Positions 19,129-29,700 of a stretch of 64,000 nt of DNA are shown here, piece after piece. Positions within the stretch are counted from its first letter, which is position 1. Every line of letters begins with the position of its first letter. The notes under the pieces are model-generated. The model was not told the DNA's origin. It searched no databases and saw only the letters and a list, made by a program, of their open reading frames with translations. Both the position numbers and the translations under genes were made by a program. The DNA is from Hydrogenophaga sp. (GTDB lineage: Bacteria > Pseudomonadota > Gammaproteobacteria > Burkholderiales > Burkholderiaceae_C), in contig NZ_JAABRQ010000004.1 of assembly GCF_011390835.1 (NCBI RefSeq), positions 1-64,000 on the forward strand, in the 5' to 3' direction.

Positions 19129-19929
19129 CTAGGCGGCCGGTCCGCTGCCGGCTGCCGCGGTGAGCGCGCTGGCCAGGCGGTCACCCTCTTGTTGCCAGAA
19201 CGCCGGATCGGCCTGCTGGATGCGGGCAATGGCGTTGTCCATGTGGCGGGTCGCTGCGCGGCGCGCGCGGGCCGCGTCGCCCGCTTCGATGGCCTGGGCA
19301 ATGGCTTCGTGCTCGGCGTGCACCTGGCGCGCAAAGTCGCGCCGCCGGGCTTCGTTGGCGCGCGTCACTCGCGTCACGCCACGCAAGAACTGCCGCAGGT
19401 AGTCCAGCGTGCTGATCAAAAACGGGTTCTGGGCCGCCAGCGCGATCGCGCGGTGGTAGGCCACGTCCTGCTCGGCACCGTCGCCGCCGTCGCGCACCGC
19501 CTCGTCCAGCGCCTGCATCGCCTGGCGAATGCCTTGCAGGTCGGCCTCGCTGCGCCGCTGCGCGGCCAGCGCCGCCACCTCGGCTTCCAGCCCGCGGCGA
19601 ACCTCCACCATCTGCACCACCGCCTGCAGCGACTGCGCCGAGCGCGCATCGAAGCTGAGCGGCACACAGGCCACATCCACCACGAACACGCCACTGCCCT
19701 GGCGCGACGTCACCAGCCCCTGCGACTTGAGCCGCGTGACCGCCTCGCGCACCACGGTACGGCTCACGCCGTAGGCCGTCGCCAGCGCGGCTTCGGTCGG
19801 CAGCCGCCCACCCGGCGCGATGCGGCCCGAGCGGATTTCGTCAGAGAGTTGGGATGCCACCCGCTCGGACAAGCGGGTCGCCGGGGCCATCAAGCCGGTG
19901 GCGGCAGGCAGAGGAGCAGGTGTACGCAT
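19129..19929 (-). CDS. GntR/FadR-family transcriptional regulator
   Basis: A 266-residue regulator. The winged helix-turn-helix (about residues 18-80) is clear in LPTEAALATAYGVSRTVVREAV and QGLVTSRQGSGVFV. The all-helical C-terminal FCD domain (about 95-245) has the typical arginine/histidine effector pocket, with VEVRRGLEAEVAALAA, DVAYHRAIALAAQNPF and HEAIAQAIEAGDAARARRAATRHM. The start MRTPAPLP is preferred to upstream in-frame ATGs, because those would lie in the promoter of the divergent esterase. It probably controls the Bug-family gene downstream, the esterase, or both. Confidence 0.88.
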   Translation of the reverse strand: MRTPAPLPAATGLMAPATRLSERVASQLSDEIRSGRIAPGGRLPTEAALATAYGVSRTVVREAVTRLKSQGLVTSRQGSGVFVVDVACVPLSFDARSAQSLQAVVQMVEVRRGLEAEVAALAAQRRSEADLQGIRQAMQALDEAVRDGGDGAEQDVAYHRAIALAAQNPFLISTLDYLRQFLRGVTRVTRANEARRRDFARQVHAEHEAIAQAIEAGDAARARRAATRHMDNAIARIQQADPAFWQQEGDRLASALTAAAGSGPAA

Positions 19930-19984
19930 GGCCCCCATTGTCTGTAATCTCGGGCCACCTCGCCCAACTGACTGCGCACACGCC

Positions 19985-20938
19985 ATGAATGCCCCTCTCA
20001 CCCTGCCCTCACCGCTCCTCGATCTGCTGCGCCATTGGGGCCCTCGCTGGCAAACCGAACTGCCCGCCGCGCGCGACGCGATGTTCCCCGCCTACGCCGC
20101 CTTGCTTCCCGCCTCTGCGCCCGCTGGCGTGCAGGTGCACTTGGACCTCCCTTACGGCGCCGATCCGAGGCAGGTGCTCGATGTCTATGCGCCCCCCCGC
20201 GCGACACAGGCCAGGCCGGTGATGATGTTCGTTCACGGCGGCGGCTTTGTGCGCGGCGACAAAGACCAGGGCGGCGGCCTGTTTGCCAACGTGCTGCACG
20301 AGTTCGCAGCCGTTGGGTGGCTGGGCATCAACGTCGAATACCGGCTCGCCCCCCATGCCACATGGCCGGCGGGCGCCGAGGACGTGCGCGACGCCCTGAA
20401 GTGGGTGCACGACCACGCGGCAGAACAGGGTGGCGACCCGCGGCGCATCTTCTTGTTTGCCCATTCCGCAGGCTGCGCCCACGTCGCCAGCGCCGTGTGG
20501 GACGAGCGCCTGCGCCCTGCTGGCCACGCCCTGCCCTTGGCCGGCCTCATCCTCGCCAGCCCGCGTGTGCGCGCCGATCTGCGACCCGACAACATCAACG
20601 CCGCCGGCGTCGCCGCCTACTTCGGCAACGATCCCGCCCAGTTCGATGACCGCGCACCGCTGTTGCATGCCAGGCCCGACGCCCCGCCCACTTTCGTGGC
20701 ACTGGCCCAGTACGAGAACCCGCTGATCGACGTCTATGCGCTGGAGCTCGCGCACCACCTGGCGCAGATCCACGACACCCGAGGCGGCCCCATGCCCCGC
20801 GTGCTGCAGCTGCCCGATCACAACCACTACAGCGTGATGGCGCAGTTCAACACCCCGCACAACCGGCTGGGGGCTGAAATTCGCGACTGGTGCGCGCGGG
20901 TGGAACGGGGGGAGTTTGCCGGGAAGTCGAGCGATTGA
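19985..20938 (+). CDS. Alpha/beta hydrolase (esterase/arylformamidase type)
   Basis: A 317-residue hydrolase of the HSL/arylformamidase-like group. The oxyanion motif HGGGFVRGD lies near residue 85. The nucleophile elbow is reduced to AHSAGCAHVAS (serine near 161), and the catalytic histidine is probably in LPDHNHYSV near the end. Unlike classical esterases, the elbow lacks the first glycine (A-H-S-A-G), as in some kynurenine-formamidase-like enzymes. It is divergent from the GntR gene with 55 bases between starts. The substrate is unknown; tryptophan catabolic partners are not adjacent. Confidence 0.82.
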   Translation: MNAPLTLPSPLLDLLRHWGPRWQTELPAARDAMFPAYAALLPASAPAGVQVHLDLPYGADPRQVLDVYAPPRATQARPVMMFVHGGGFVRGDKDQGGGLFANVLHEFAAVGWLGINVEYRLAPHATWPAGAEDVRDALKWVHDHAAEQGGDPRRIFLFAHSAGCAHVASAVWDERLRPAGHALPLAGLILASPRVRADLRPDNINAAGVAAYFGNDPAQFDDRAPLLHARPDAPPTFVALAQYENPLIDVYALELAHHLAQIHDTRGGPMPRVLQLPDHNHYSVMAQFNTPHNRLGAEIRDWCARVERGEFAGKSSD

Positions 20939-21114
20939 ACTTCGACCGGCTCAGGGACAAGGCCGACTCCGTGCCTTTCCCCTGCTTGGGTCGGGCAATC
21001 GAGAGGGCTTCACACCGTCAAAAGCGGCACATCCACGACAGTGCCGTCGTGCAAGCAAGCGTGTCGGGGTTGCGCCAAAACAAAGCCTTCACACATGCCG
21101 CCAGCCCCGCTGTG

Positions 21115-22413
21115 TCACACACCCAGCTGGTCTCGCATCTGGTACCAGAGCGCACCGATGGCGGTGAACGGCACGCGCAGCGCGCGACCACCCGGGAATG
21201 GGTGGTGCGGCAGGCGCGCAAAGGCGCCGAAACGGCTGGCGTCGCCCTTGAGTGCTTCGGCCAACACGCGCCCGATCAGGTGCGTGAAGGTGATGCCGTG
21301 GCCAGAGCAGCCTTGCGAGTAATAAATGTTGGGCGATAGCGTGCCCACCTGAGGCATGCGCGAGAGCGTGAGGAGGAAATTGCCGGTCCAGCCGAACTCG
21401 ATGCCCACGTTTTGCAGCTGCGGAAAGGTCTTGAGCATCTGCGGCCGGATCAGCGACTTCACCTCCTTGGGATCTCGCGCACCGTAGACCACGCCGCCAC
21501 CGTAGATCAGGCGCTTGTCGGCCGAGAGCCTGAAGTAGTCGAGCAGGAAGTTGTTATCTTCCACACAGTGGTCGGACGGGATCAGTTCATCGGCCAGCGC
21601 CCCCAGCGGCTCGGTGGCGATCATCTGCGTGCCGCAGGGCATGGACTTGGCGACCAGCGCCGGCTCCAGGTCGCCGATGTAGGCGTTGCAGGCCACGATC
21701 ACATACCGCGCACGCACCTGACCCTGCGTGGTGCGCACCACGGCTGGTTCGCCGCGCTCAATCTTCACCACCTCGCAGTGCTCGTAGATGCGACCGCCTA
21801 GGCTCTCCAACGCGGCGGCCTCACCCAGCGCCAGGTTGAGCGGGTGGAAGTGCCCGCCGGTGGGGTCGATGAGCAAGGCGCTGTAGCGATCGGTGTTCAC
21901 CCACTGGCGCACCTCGTCCGGGCTGTCCACCAGGGTCAGCCCCGGGTGGCCCCAGCGCTCCCAAAGCGCCTTCTGCTCGATCAGCCCTTTGGCCTTGCGC
22001 GGGCTGATGGCGGAGAAGATGCCGCCGTCTTTCAAGTCGCAATCGATGCTGTATTTGGCGACGCGCTCGCGAATGACCTGTGCACCCTCGAACATCATGC
22101 GAGCGAGTGGCTCGGCCACGGCATGGCCGTAGCTGCGTTCGATCACGTCGATGTCGCGCGAGAAGCTGTGCACGATCTGACCGCCGTTGCGCCCGGACGC
22201 CCCCCAGCCCACCCGCGCCCGCTCCAGGATCACCACCTTCATGCCGGCCTCGGCCAGCGCAATGCCGGCAGACAGGCCGGTATAACCACCGCCCACGATG
22301 CATGCGTCGGCTTCGATGTTGTCCTGCAGGCTGGGGCGCTCGGGCGCCGCGTTGGCTGAGTGGGCGTAATACGACGGGGCGTGGCCTGTGTTGTCGTGGG
22401 CAGTGGCGACCAT
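21115..22413 (-). CDS. FAD-dependent amine/amino-acid oxidoreductase (DAO family, PuuB-like)
   Basis: A 432-residue flavoprotein. The Rossmann motif DACIVGGGYTGLSAGIALAEAG lies near residue 38. The segment GWGASGRNGGQIVHSFSRD is typical of gamma-glutamylputrescine oxidase and related glycine-oxidase-like enzymes. The C-terminal FAD contact YSQGCSGHGITFTHLIGRVLAE is also conserved. It probably oxidises a secondary or primary amine to the aldehyde or imine with O2. The start MVATAHDNTGHAPSYY is chosen on family pattern. It is divergent from a zinc alcohol dehydrogenase, and no other polyamine genes are adjacent, so the substrate is open. Confidence 0.87.
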   Translation of the reverse strand: MVATAHDNTGHAPSYYAHSANAAPERPSLQDNIEADACIVGGGYTGLSAGIALAEAGMKVVILERARVGWGASGRNGGQIVHSFSRDIDVIERSYGHAVAEPLARMMFEGAQVIRERVAKYSIDCDLKDGGIFSAISPRKAKGLIEQKALWERWGHPGLTLVDSPDEVRQWVNTDRYSALLIDPTGGHFHPLNLALGEAAALESLGGRIYEHCEVVKIERGEPAVVRTTQGQVRARYVIVACNAYIGDLEPALVAKSMPCGTQMIATEPLGALADELIPSDHCVEDNNFLLDYFRLSADKRLIYGGGVVYGARDPKEVKSLIRPQMLKTFPQLQNVGIEFGWTGNFLLTLSRMPQVGTLSPNIYYSQGCSGHGITFTHLIGRVLAEALKGDASRFGAFARLPHHPFPGGRALRVPFTAIGALWYQMRDQLGV

Positions 22414-22615
22414 GGGTTCTCCGGAAATCATTGGGCAATGTGGCCTGGCGGGACGAGCTGAATGAGGCGTTCCGCCTGGCGATGGGGCAGTATGGTCGCA
22501 AGCGGTGGCCTCAGACGGGGCCACTGAGCACGCAAGTCAGACACCCACTGGCCCCAGACAAGCGCGCGACCGGCCCTAGGCGAAAAATCAGCGACCATGG
22601 GGCCTAGGAGACTCC

Positions 22616-23677
22616 ATGACCACACCCGCACGCGCCTTCGGCACCCATGCCGCCACCCAGCCCCTCGGCCTGTTCCACTTTGTCCGCCGCGACCCACGCG
22701 CCGACGACGTGGTGATCGACATCCTTTTCTGCGGCGTCTGCCACACCGACATCCACCACTCCCGCGACGACTGGGGCCGGGCCAACTACCCCATGGTGCC
22801 GGGGCACGAGATCGTCGGGCGTGTGAGCCGCGTGGGCGAAGCCGTCACCCGCTTCCAGCCAGGTGATCTGGTGGGCGTGGGCTGCATGGTGGATTCGTGC
22901 CGCACCTGCGCCGCCTGCGGCAAGGGCTGGGAGCAATACTGCGAGAGCGGGTCCACCTTCACCTACAACGGCGTCGACCGCCAGGACGGCACCCCCACCT
23001 ACGGCGGCTACTCCGACCACGTGGTGGTGGCGCAAGACTTCGTGTTGAAGATGCCCGAAGGTCTGGATCCGGCGGGCGCTGCGCCCCTGCTGTGCGCCGG
23101 CATCACCACCTACTCGCCACTGCGCCACTGGCAGGTGGGACCGGGCAGCCGCGTGGCGGTGGTGGGCCTGGGCGGCCTGGGCCACATGGCGATCAAGCTG
23201 GCCAAGGCCATGGGCGCCGAGGTCACGCTGTTCACCCGCTCGGCGAGCAAGGAGGCCGATGCGCGCCGGCTCGGGGCCGACCAAATCGTGCTTTCCGGCG
23301 ACGCCGAGCAGATGATCGCGGCCGCCAACCGGTTCGAGCTCATCATCGACACCGTGCCCTACGCGCACGACCTCAACCTCTACGTGCCCACGCTGGCCAC
23401 CGGCGGCACGCTGGTGCTGGTGGGTTTTCTGGGCCCGATCGATCCGGCCCTCAACACCGGGCCGATGGTGCTCAGGCGCAAGGCGGTCGCCGGCTCGCTC
23501 ATCGGCGGCATCGCCGAAACGCAGGCCATGCTCGACTTCTGCGGCCAGCACGGCATCACGGCCGACGTCGAGATGATCCCCATCCAGCAGATCAACGAAG
23601 CCTACGAGCGCATGCTCAGGAGCGACGTGAAGTACCGCTTCGTGATCGACATGGCGTCGCTGAAAGCCATCGCCTGA
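22616..23677 (+). CDS. Zinc-dependent NAD(P) alcohol dehydrogenase (YahK/cinnamyl-alcohol type)
   Basis: A 353-residue medium-chain dehydrogenase. Catalytic zinc ligands are visible in CGVCHTDIHHSRDDWG and GHEIVGRV. Four structural-zinc cysteines lie in the stretch DSCRTCAACGKGWEQYC. The cofactor site VVGLGGLGHMAIKLAKAMG lies near residue 180, followed by FTRSASKE, whose serine/arginine content suggests NADPH. It resembles the broad-specificity aldehyde reductases of the YahK/YjgB group. A perfect terminator hairpin follows the stop. The physiological substrate cannot be read from sequence. Confidence 0.9.
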   Translation: MTTPARAFGTHAATQPLGLFHFVRRDPRADDVVIDILFCGVCHTDIHHSRDDWGRANYPMVPGHEIVGRVSRVGEAVTRFQPGDLVGVGCMVDSCRTCAACGKGWEQYCESGSTFTYNGVDRQDGTPTYGGYSDHVVVAQDFVLKMPEGLDPAGAAPLLCAGITTYSPLRHWQVGPGSRVAVVGLGGLGHMAIKLAKAMGAEVTLFTRSASKEADARRLGADQIVLSGDAEQMIAAANRFELIIDTVPYAHDLNLYVPTLATGGTLVLVGFLGPIDPALNTGPMVLRRKAVAGSLIGGIAETQAMLDFCGQHGITADVEMIPIQQINEAYERMLRSDVKYRFVIDMASLKAIA

Positions 23678-23683
23678 AGCCTT

Positions 23684-23711
23684 AAACAGGCCTGCTGATG
23701 CAGGCCTGTTT
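23684..23711. terminator. Bidirectional terminator between convergent genes
   Basis: A perfect 12-base inverted repeat (AAACAGGCCTGC at 23684-23695 and its complement at 23700-23711) with a TGAT loop ends in TTT on the plus strand and is preceded by AAA. It lies between the stops of the alcohol dehydrogenase (plus) and the autotransporter (minus), so it can end both transcripts. Confidence 0.85.
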
Positions 23712-23716
23712 GGGGG

Positions 23717-26700
23717 CTAGAAGCTGAGGCGCATTTCCCCGGCCAGCCCGTGGCTGCGGAAGCCTTCGCGCACCTCGAACTGGTAGCGCAACGCGGCCAT
23801 CCATCCGGCCTGGTCCACATAGCTCAGCGAGGCGCCCAACTTTGCGCCGTTGCGAGCGGCTGGCAGCCCGGGTATTGCAAAGGCGTTGCCCAACGCACCG
23901 TCGTACGAAGCTGACAGCGTCCGGTCATCAATCGCAAAATCATGCAGCCACGCAGCCGTCAAGCCCACCACCAGATCCCCGTTGCCCGCGGCGCTGGCGT
24001 GCTCGGCGCGAAAGCCCAGCTCAGCATTCAGGGTGTCCGTGTTCTTGCCCGCCATCAGCAGGCTAAGACCACCTGCGCCGGTTTCGCTGAAGGCCTCCTC
24101 GCGGATCGAGGCCAAGCGCGCAGCGGCATAGGGACCGCGGCTCCAGTTGCCCGACGGAGACATGAATCCCGCCTCCAGGTCCGCCGCCACGGTCTTGCCG
24201 CTGTGCTGGCTGACTGCCACCCGGCTGATGCCGCCCACGATCACAGTGCGACTCTGCTCGTACTTCACGTTGCCATAGGAAAGAATGCCCTGCACGTACT
24301 GGCCGTCCTTGTCCCAGCTGCCATACAGTGAGAGCGCGTGGTTCCCGATTTCGCCCCGGGCGCTTTGCCCGTTGAAGTCCAGCCGGGTGCGCGCGTAGCC
24401 GAATGCGGCGCCCACCACCGAGTGCTCGCCCAGTGCCTGGTCGTAGCCCACGGTGAGACCGTTAGAGCGCAGCTTGAACCCCGTGAAGCCACCCGCCTCA
24501 TCGGCCTGGGTACCCGTTTTGCCGAACGGCTCAAGCCACAGCCCATGCCGGGGGGCAACGGCCTTGCTGGCACCATCCATGAGCGAATTGACATCGCCGG
24601 TGGCGGCCAGAACAACCGGCACGAAGGCATCAGCCGAGCGCGTCGCACCCGAGCGCGAGGTGCGCAGCCCACCCAGGCGGGAGGACAGCTGGCTGCTGTT
24701 GGCGTCAAGACCGATGGAGGTGGCCCGCGTCACACTGTCGTGCGCCTCCGGGCCCAGGGTCTTGAGCGCGTTGCCGACCGACTGGGCATCGGGCAAGGAT
24801 TGCAGTTCGATCAACACGCTTTGAAGGTCGGCCGACATCGACGCGGGATCGATGCCGCTGAGCACGCCACCCACGACCGAGGTGGTGCCGGGCGCCAGCA
24901 CGGCATCAAAAGCCTGGGCCGTGACCTGCAGTTGCGCGGCATTGGCGGTGTAGTCCAGACCGTAGCTGAGCACGGCGGTCGCCGTGGGCAGGTTCGCGGT
25001 CGAGAAGTTGCCGCTCAAGCCGCCGTCGGCGGTAACGAGCGCAAAGCTGTGCGCGCCTGGCTGCAGCACGACGCGGTTGACGATGCCCACATTGACCGCG
25101 CCCGCGAGCTGTGCGTTGCCCGTGACCGTCATGCTGTCCGCGGTGAGGGAAGCCAGGTCCAGATCCACCGCATAGACACCCGTTGAGGCCTGGAAATAAT
25201 TACCCACGACAGCAGTGCGCTGCACCACACCCATGCCGCCCGGGGCGATCGTGCCCTGGTTGCGCAGCAGGTTGCCCGCGCCCAGTGCCACGTTGCTGCC
25301 CGAATTGAACAGGCCGGTGGTGCCGTTGTTGAAGGCGTTGCTGCCCGTGCCAAGGTCGACCGAACCGGTGACCAATTCGAAGTTGTCCACGCGCTCATTG
25401 CCCACCTCACCCCGCACAGCCAGTCCGCTGAGCGCGGCGATGCTGCCGCGGTTGGTCAGCACATTGTTGTTGCCGTCCATGAAGGCCACGCCGGCGCCCA
25501 CGCCGCTGCCGCCGTTGACCGAACCGCCCTCGACGTTGATGGTGATGTTGCCCGCCGACTCTGCGCCTATGGACTGGGCCAGGATGCCGATGGCGTTCAG
25601 GCCCGAGGTGGTGACGTTGCCATTGAGCGTCACGTTCACTGCGCCGCCTTTGCCGTTGAAGTCGTGGGTCAGGCCGGTGTCAAAGAAACCACCCGAGTTG
25701 GGGGCGTCGAAGGGGTTGAAATCGACCCAGACCTTCTTGACCATGGAGCCGGCCGTGCCAGCGGCGCTTTGCGCCACGATGCCGTGGGCTATGGCGCCCG
25801 AGGTCGTGATGTCGCCGGTCTGCTGCACATCCACCACACCGGCCGAGCCCAGGCCGCCGGTGCTGCCGTAGAACACCTTGCTGATGCCGAAATTGCCCGG
25901 ATCGCCCGCCGCGCCGCCGCCGCCGCCCACGCTGTGCGCGAAGATACCGTAGGCGCCCAGGCCGTGGGTGGTGATGGCCGACCCGCTGACCACCGCCACA
26001 TCGCCGCCGTTGCCGCCGTTGCCACCGCCCCGGCCAAACCCCAGGCCCAGCCCGAAGGTGGTTTCGCTCAGAGCGCTGGGCAACACTTCGCCCAGCGCCA
26101 CAGGAATGGCCAAGCGGTTCACGTTGCCGGCCACACCGCCGCCACCGCCCACGCTCTCTGCCCAGACGGCGTGCGCGCCGCTGCCCGAGGTGGTGATGGC
26201 GCCCGAGGTGGCGACGGTCACGGTGCCACCATTGCCGGCCGACCCTGCTGCGCCGCCCACGCCCACCTTGCCGGTGGCGCCCGAATTCGCAGCCCCGCCG
26301 TTCCCCGAAGCCACCAGCAGGCCGTCGATGATGGCGTAACCACCGCCACCGCCCACGCTGTGCGCGAAGATGCCGTAGCCGCCCTCGCGCGTCTGCTCCA
26401 CCGCCTCGTCTTCATTGATCACGTACACGCTGCCGTGCGTGGTGAGGGCGCCGGTGTTCTGAATGCGGACTTCGCCGCCATTGCCGCTGGCGCCGCCGTT
26501 GCCACCGACCTGGACGTTCATGTCCTGCACCTTGCCGATGCGTCCACCCGCCAGTTCGGCAACACCGAGGGCCACGTCGACTTCGGTGATGCCCAGCCCC
26601 TTGGTGCCGCTACCGCCGTTGCCGCCACCGCCGCCAATGCTTTCGGCCATGATGCCGTTGGCACCCGCGCGCTGCGTGGTGATCGTGCCCGAGTTGATGA

Positions 26701-29700
26701 CGTGCACCAGGTTGCCGTCGCTGGCGCCACCGCCGTTGCCGCCCACGGCCACCTGCACATTGATGTTGTTTGCCTCGTTGGCCTTGGCCGTTTTCTTGCA
26801 GGCTTTGTCGAACCCGCACGGCTGGTCCAGCACCATCGACAAGGTGTTGGCCTTGCCACCGTCACCGCCGCCGCCGCCGATGCTCTGGGCGTAAATGCCG
26901 TGGGCGCCGTAACCCGTGGTGGCCACCGCCTTCTGGCTGCTGACGGTGACCACGCCACCGTTGTTGCCCTCGCCACCCTTGCCGCCAATGGCGGTGCTAA
27001 GGTTGATGGTCTGGGCCTTGGCGGTGCCGGACGCACCGATCAGCGCCGTCAGGCTGTTGCCGCCCGAGCCACCGCCGCCGCCCACGCTTTCGGCATAAAT
27101 GCCGTGGGCGTTGTCGCCGCTGGTGTTGAGGCCAGCGTTGTTGAGCACGCTGGCCGCGCCGCCCACGTTGCCGTTGCCGCCGCCGCCGCCCAGGCTGAAG
27201 GCGAGGTTGATCCGGCGATCTTGCGGGTTCTCGCTGCCGAAGGCCAGCGCGCCCGCCGCGCTGAAACCGCCGCTGCCGCCGTTGCCGCCGATGCTCTGGG
27301 CATGGATGGCGCTGGCGTCTTCACCGGTGGTGCTGATCACACCGTTGTTGAGCACCAGGACCTGCGCGCCCAAGCCGCCGTCGCCGCCACCGCCGCCAAA
27401 CGAGGCTTCGATGTTCTTGGCCGCGCCGCTGAAGCTCAGGCCGCCAGCCACGCTGAAGCCGCCATTGCCACCGTTGCCGCCGATGCTGCTGGCGTCAATG
27501 CCCTTGGCGTTTTGTCCCGCGGTGGTGATGGTGCCGCGGTTGGACACCAGCACCAAAGCGGCCTGTGCGCCCGCGCCACCGTCGCCACCGAAGCTCGCGT
27601 TGATGCCGCCCTTGCTGGTCAGGCCGCCAGCCACGCTGAAGCCGCCATTGCCGCCGTTGCCGGCCAGGCTCTGGGCAAAAATGCCCGAGGCGTCGGTGCC
27701 GCGGGTGTTGATGACAGCCTCGCTGACCACCCAGACTTCACCGCTGGTGGCGCCGTTGCCGCCCGTGCCGCCCTTGCTGAAGCTGATGCTGCCGGAATCC
27801 TTGCTCATGCCGCCGGCCACGCTGAAACCGCCCGCGCCACCGGTGCCACCCTGGCTAACGGCCTGAATGCCCGACGACCCTTTGCCTTCGGTCGTGATGT
27901 TGCCCGCAATCGGTGCCACACCGGTGCCCACGTTGACCGCGCCACCCGTGCCGCCGTCGCCACCGGCGCCGCCAATGCTCACGTTGACCGTCGGCCCGGC
28001 TGAAAACCCACCGGCCACGCTGAAGCCGCCCACGCCGCCACCGCCACCCACGCTTTGTGCCAAGATACCGTAGGAGCTGATTTCTTTGGTGGTGATGTCG
28101 GCCGCGCTGAACACGTCGACCGCGCCACCGATGCCGCCAGCGCCGGCGCTGCCACCCAGGCTGAACGTGAAGGCCCCGGCCTTGGCCGCGCCCGCCGCGA
28201 TGCTGAAGCCGCCGTCGCCGCCACCACCGCCCACGCTCACCGCCTTGATGCCCGCAGAGCGCTCCTGGTAGGTCTTGATGGTGCCGGTGACCTGTTCCGT
28301 TTCCAGGCCCACCGCCACCGCGCCACCGGTACCGCCTGCGGAACCTGAGCCACCAATGCTGACGCCAAAGCTGTAGCCGAGCGACGCCGATGCCGCAATG
28401 CTGAAGCCCCCATTGCCGCCGCCGCCGCCCACGCTGGACGCCTGAATGCCCGCCGCGTCATCGGCAAAAGTGGCAATGCTGCTGGCGCTGCGCACCTGGA
28501 CCGCGCCCCCGTTGCCGCCACCCGCGCCGTCGCCGCCCAGCGCCACGCTGAACGAAAACTCTTTGCCGGCGGCGGCGCTGATGGCAAAGCCGCCATCGCC
28601 ACCGCCACCGCCCACGCTCTGCGCAAAAATGGCGGCCGACCGGTCGCCCGTGGTCGTGATCGAGCCGGTGCCGCTTTGCACGTCCACCGCACCACCATCG
28701 CCGCCTGCGCCGCCGCGGCCACCGATCCCCAAGCTGATGTAAGGGCCTACAGCCACGCTGTCACCGCCCTGGCCACCGCCGCCGCCCACACTTTGTGCGT
28801 AAATGGCAGCGGCATCCGCCAGACCGGTGTTGAGCGTCTGGCTGTTGTTGCGCACCGTCACCTGCCCACCGTTGCCCCCGCCCGAGGCACTGCCGCCAAT
28901 GGAGAGCAAGCCCAGGCTCATGCCGCCACTGCCACCACCGCCGCCCACGCTCTGGGCGAAGATGGCGTTGGCGCCGTAATTCGTGGTCCGGATGTTGCCG
29001 GTGTTGTCCACCGTGACCTGGCCGCCCTTGCCCAGATCGACCGCGCCACCGGGCCAGCACAAGGCACCGGCCAGTACGCAGGTGGTCCCCACACCTCCGC
29101 CACTGCCACCCAGGGATGCCAGGCCAAACGTGTCACCACCATTGCCACCGACGCCGCCCACGCTGTGGGCGTAGATGCCACGCGACCAAATGCCCCCGGT
29201 GGTGATGGCGCCGCTGTTCGTCACCTTCACTTCACCGCCGTTGCCACCGGCCAGACCGTTGCCACCCAGCGATGACAGCAAGTTGTCGCTGTCGCCGCCA
29301 TTGCCGCCGCCACCGCCCACGCTGTTGGCGTAAATGCCGTGCGCGAAGTGGTTGGTCGTGGTGATGGTGCCACGGGTCGTGATGTCCACCAGACCCCCGT
29401 CGCCGCCACCGCCGCCGTCGGTTCCGTATCCGAACAGACCGAGCTGGCTGATGCTGCCCCCAGCACCGCCCCGCCCACCCAGGCTTTGCGCGTAGACGCC
29501 GTAGGCACCAATGCCTGAGGTATGGATCTGGCTGAGCGAGAAGGTGACCACACCCACCTTGCCACCCGCCTGGGTGCCGCCACCGCTGGGGCTTGTGAAG
29601 CACAGGCCGCCGCAGCTCCCTGCTTGGCCGCCGCTCCCGCCCCAGCTCACCGCGCGAATACCGGCCGACTTCGCGCCGGTGGTGGTGATCGTGCCGCCTG

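Noticed and set aside
22414-22615. Dyads (GTGGCC/GGCCAC) and a repeated GGCCTAGG-like word between the amine oxidase and alcohol dehydrogenase
   Set aside because: Short, GC-rich matches expected by chance in this composition; no promoter geometry around them.
25664-28003. A 779-codon plus-strand open frame opposite the autotransporter repeats
   Set aside because: It is generated by the glycine-rich repeat codons; the protein is a monotonous Ala/His/Val sequence with no fold signal.
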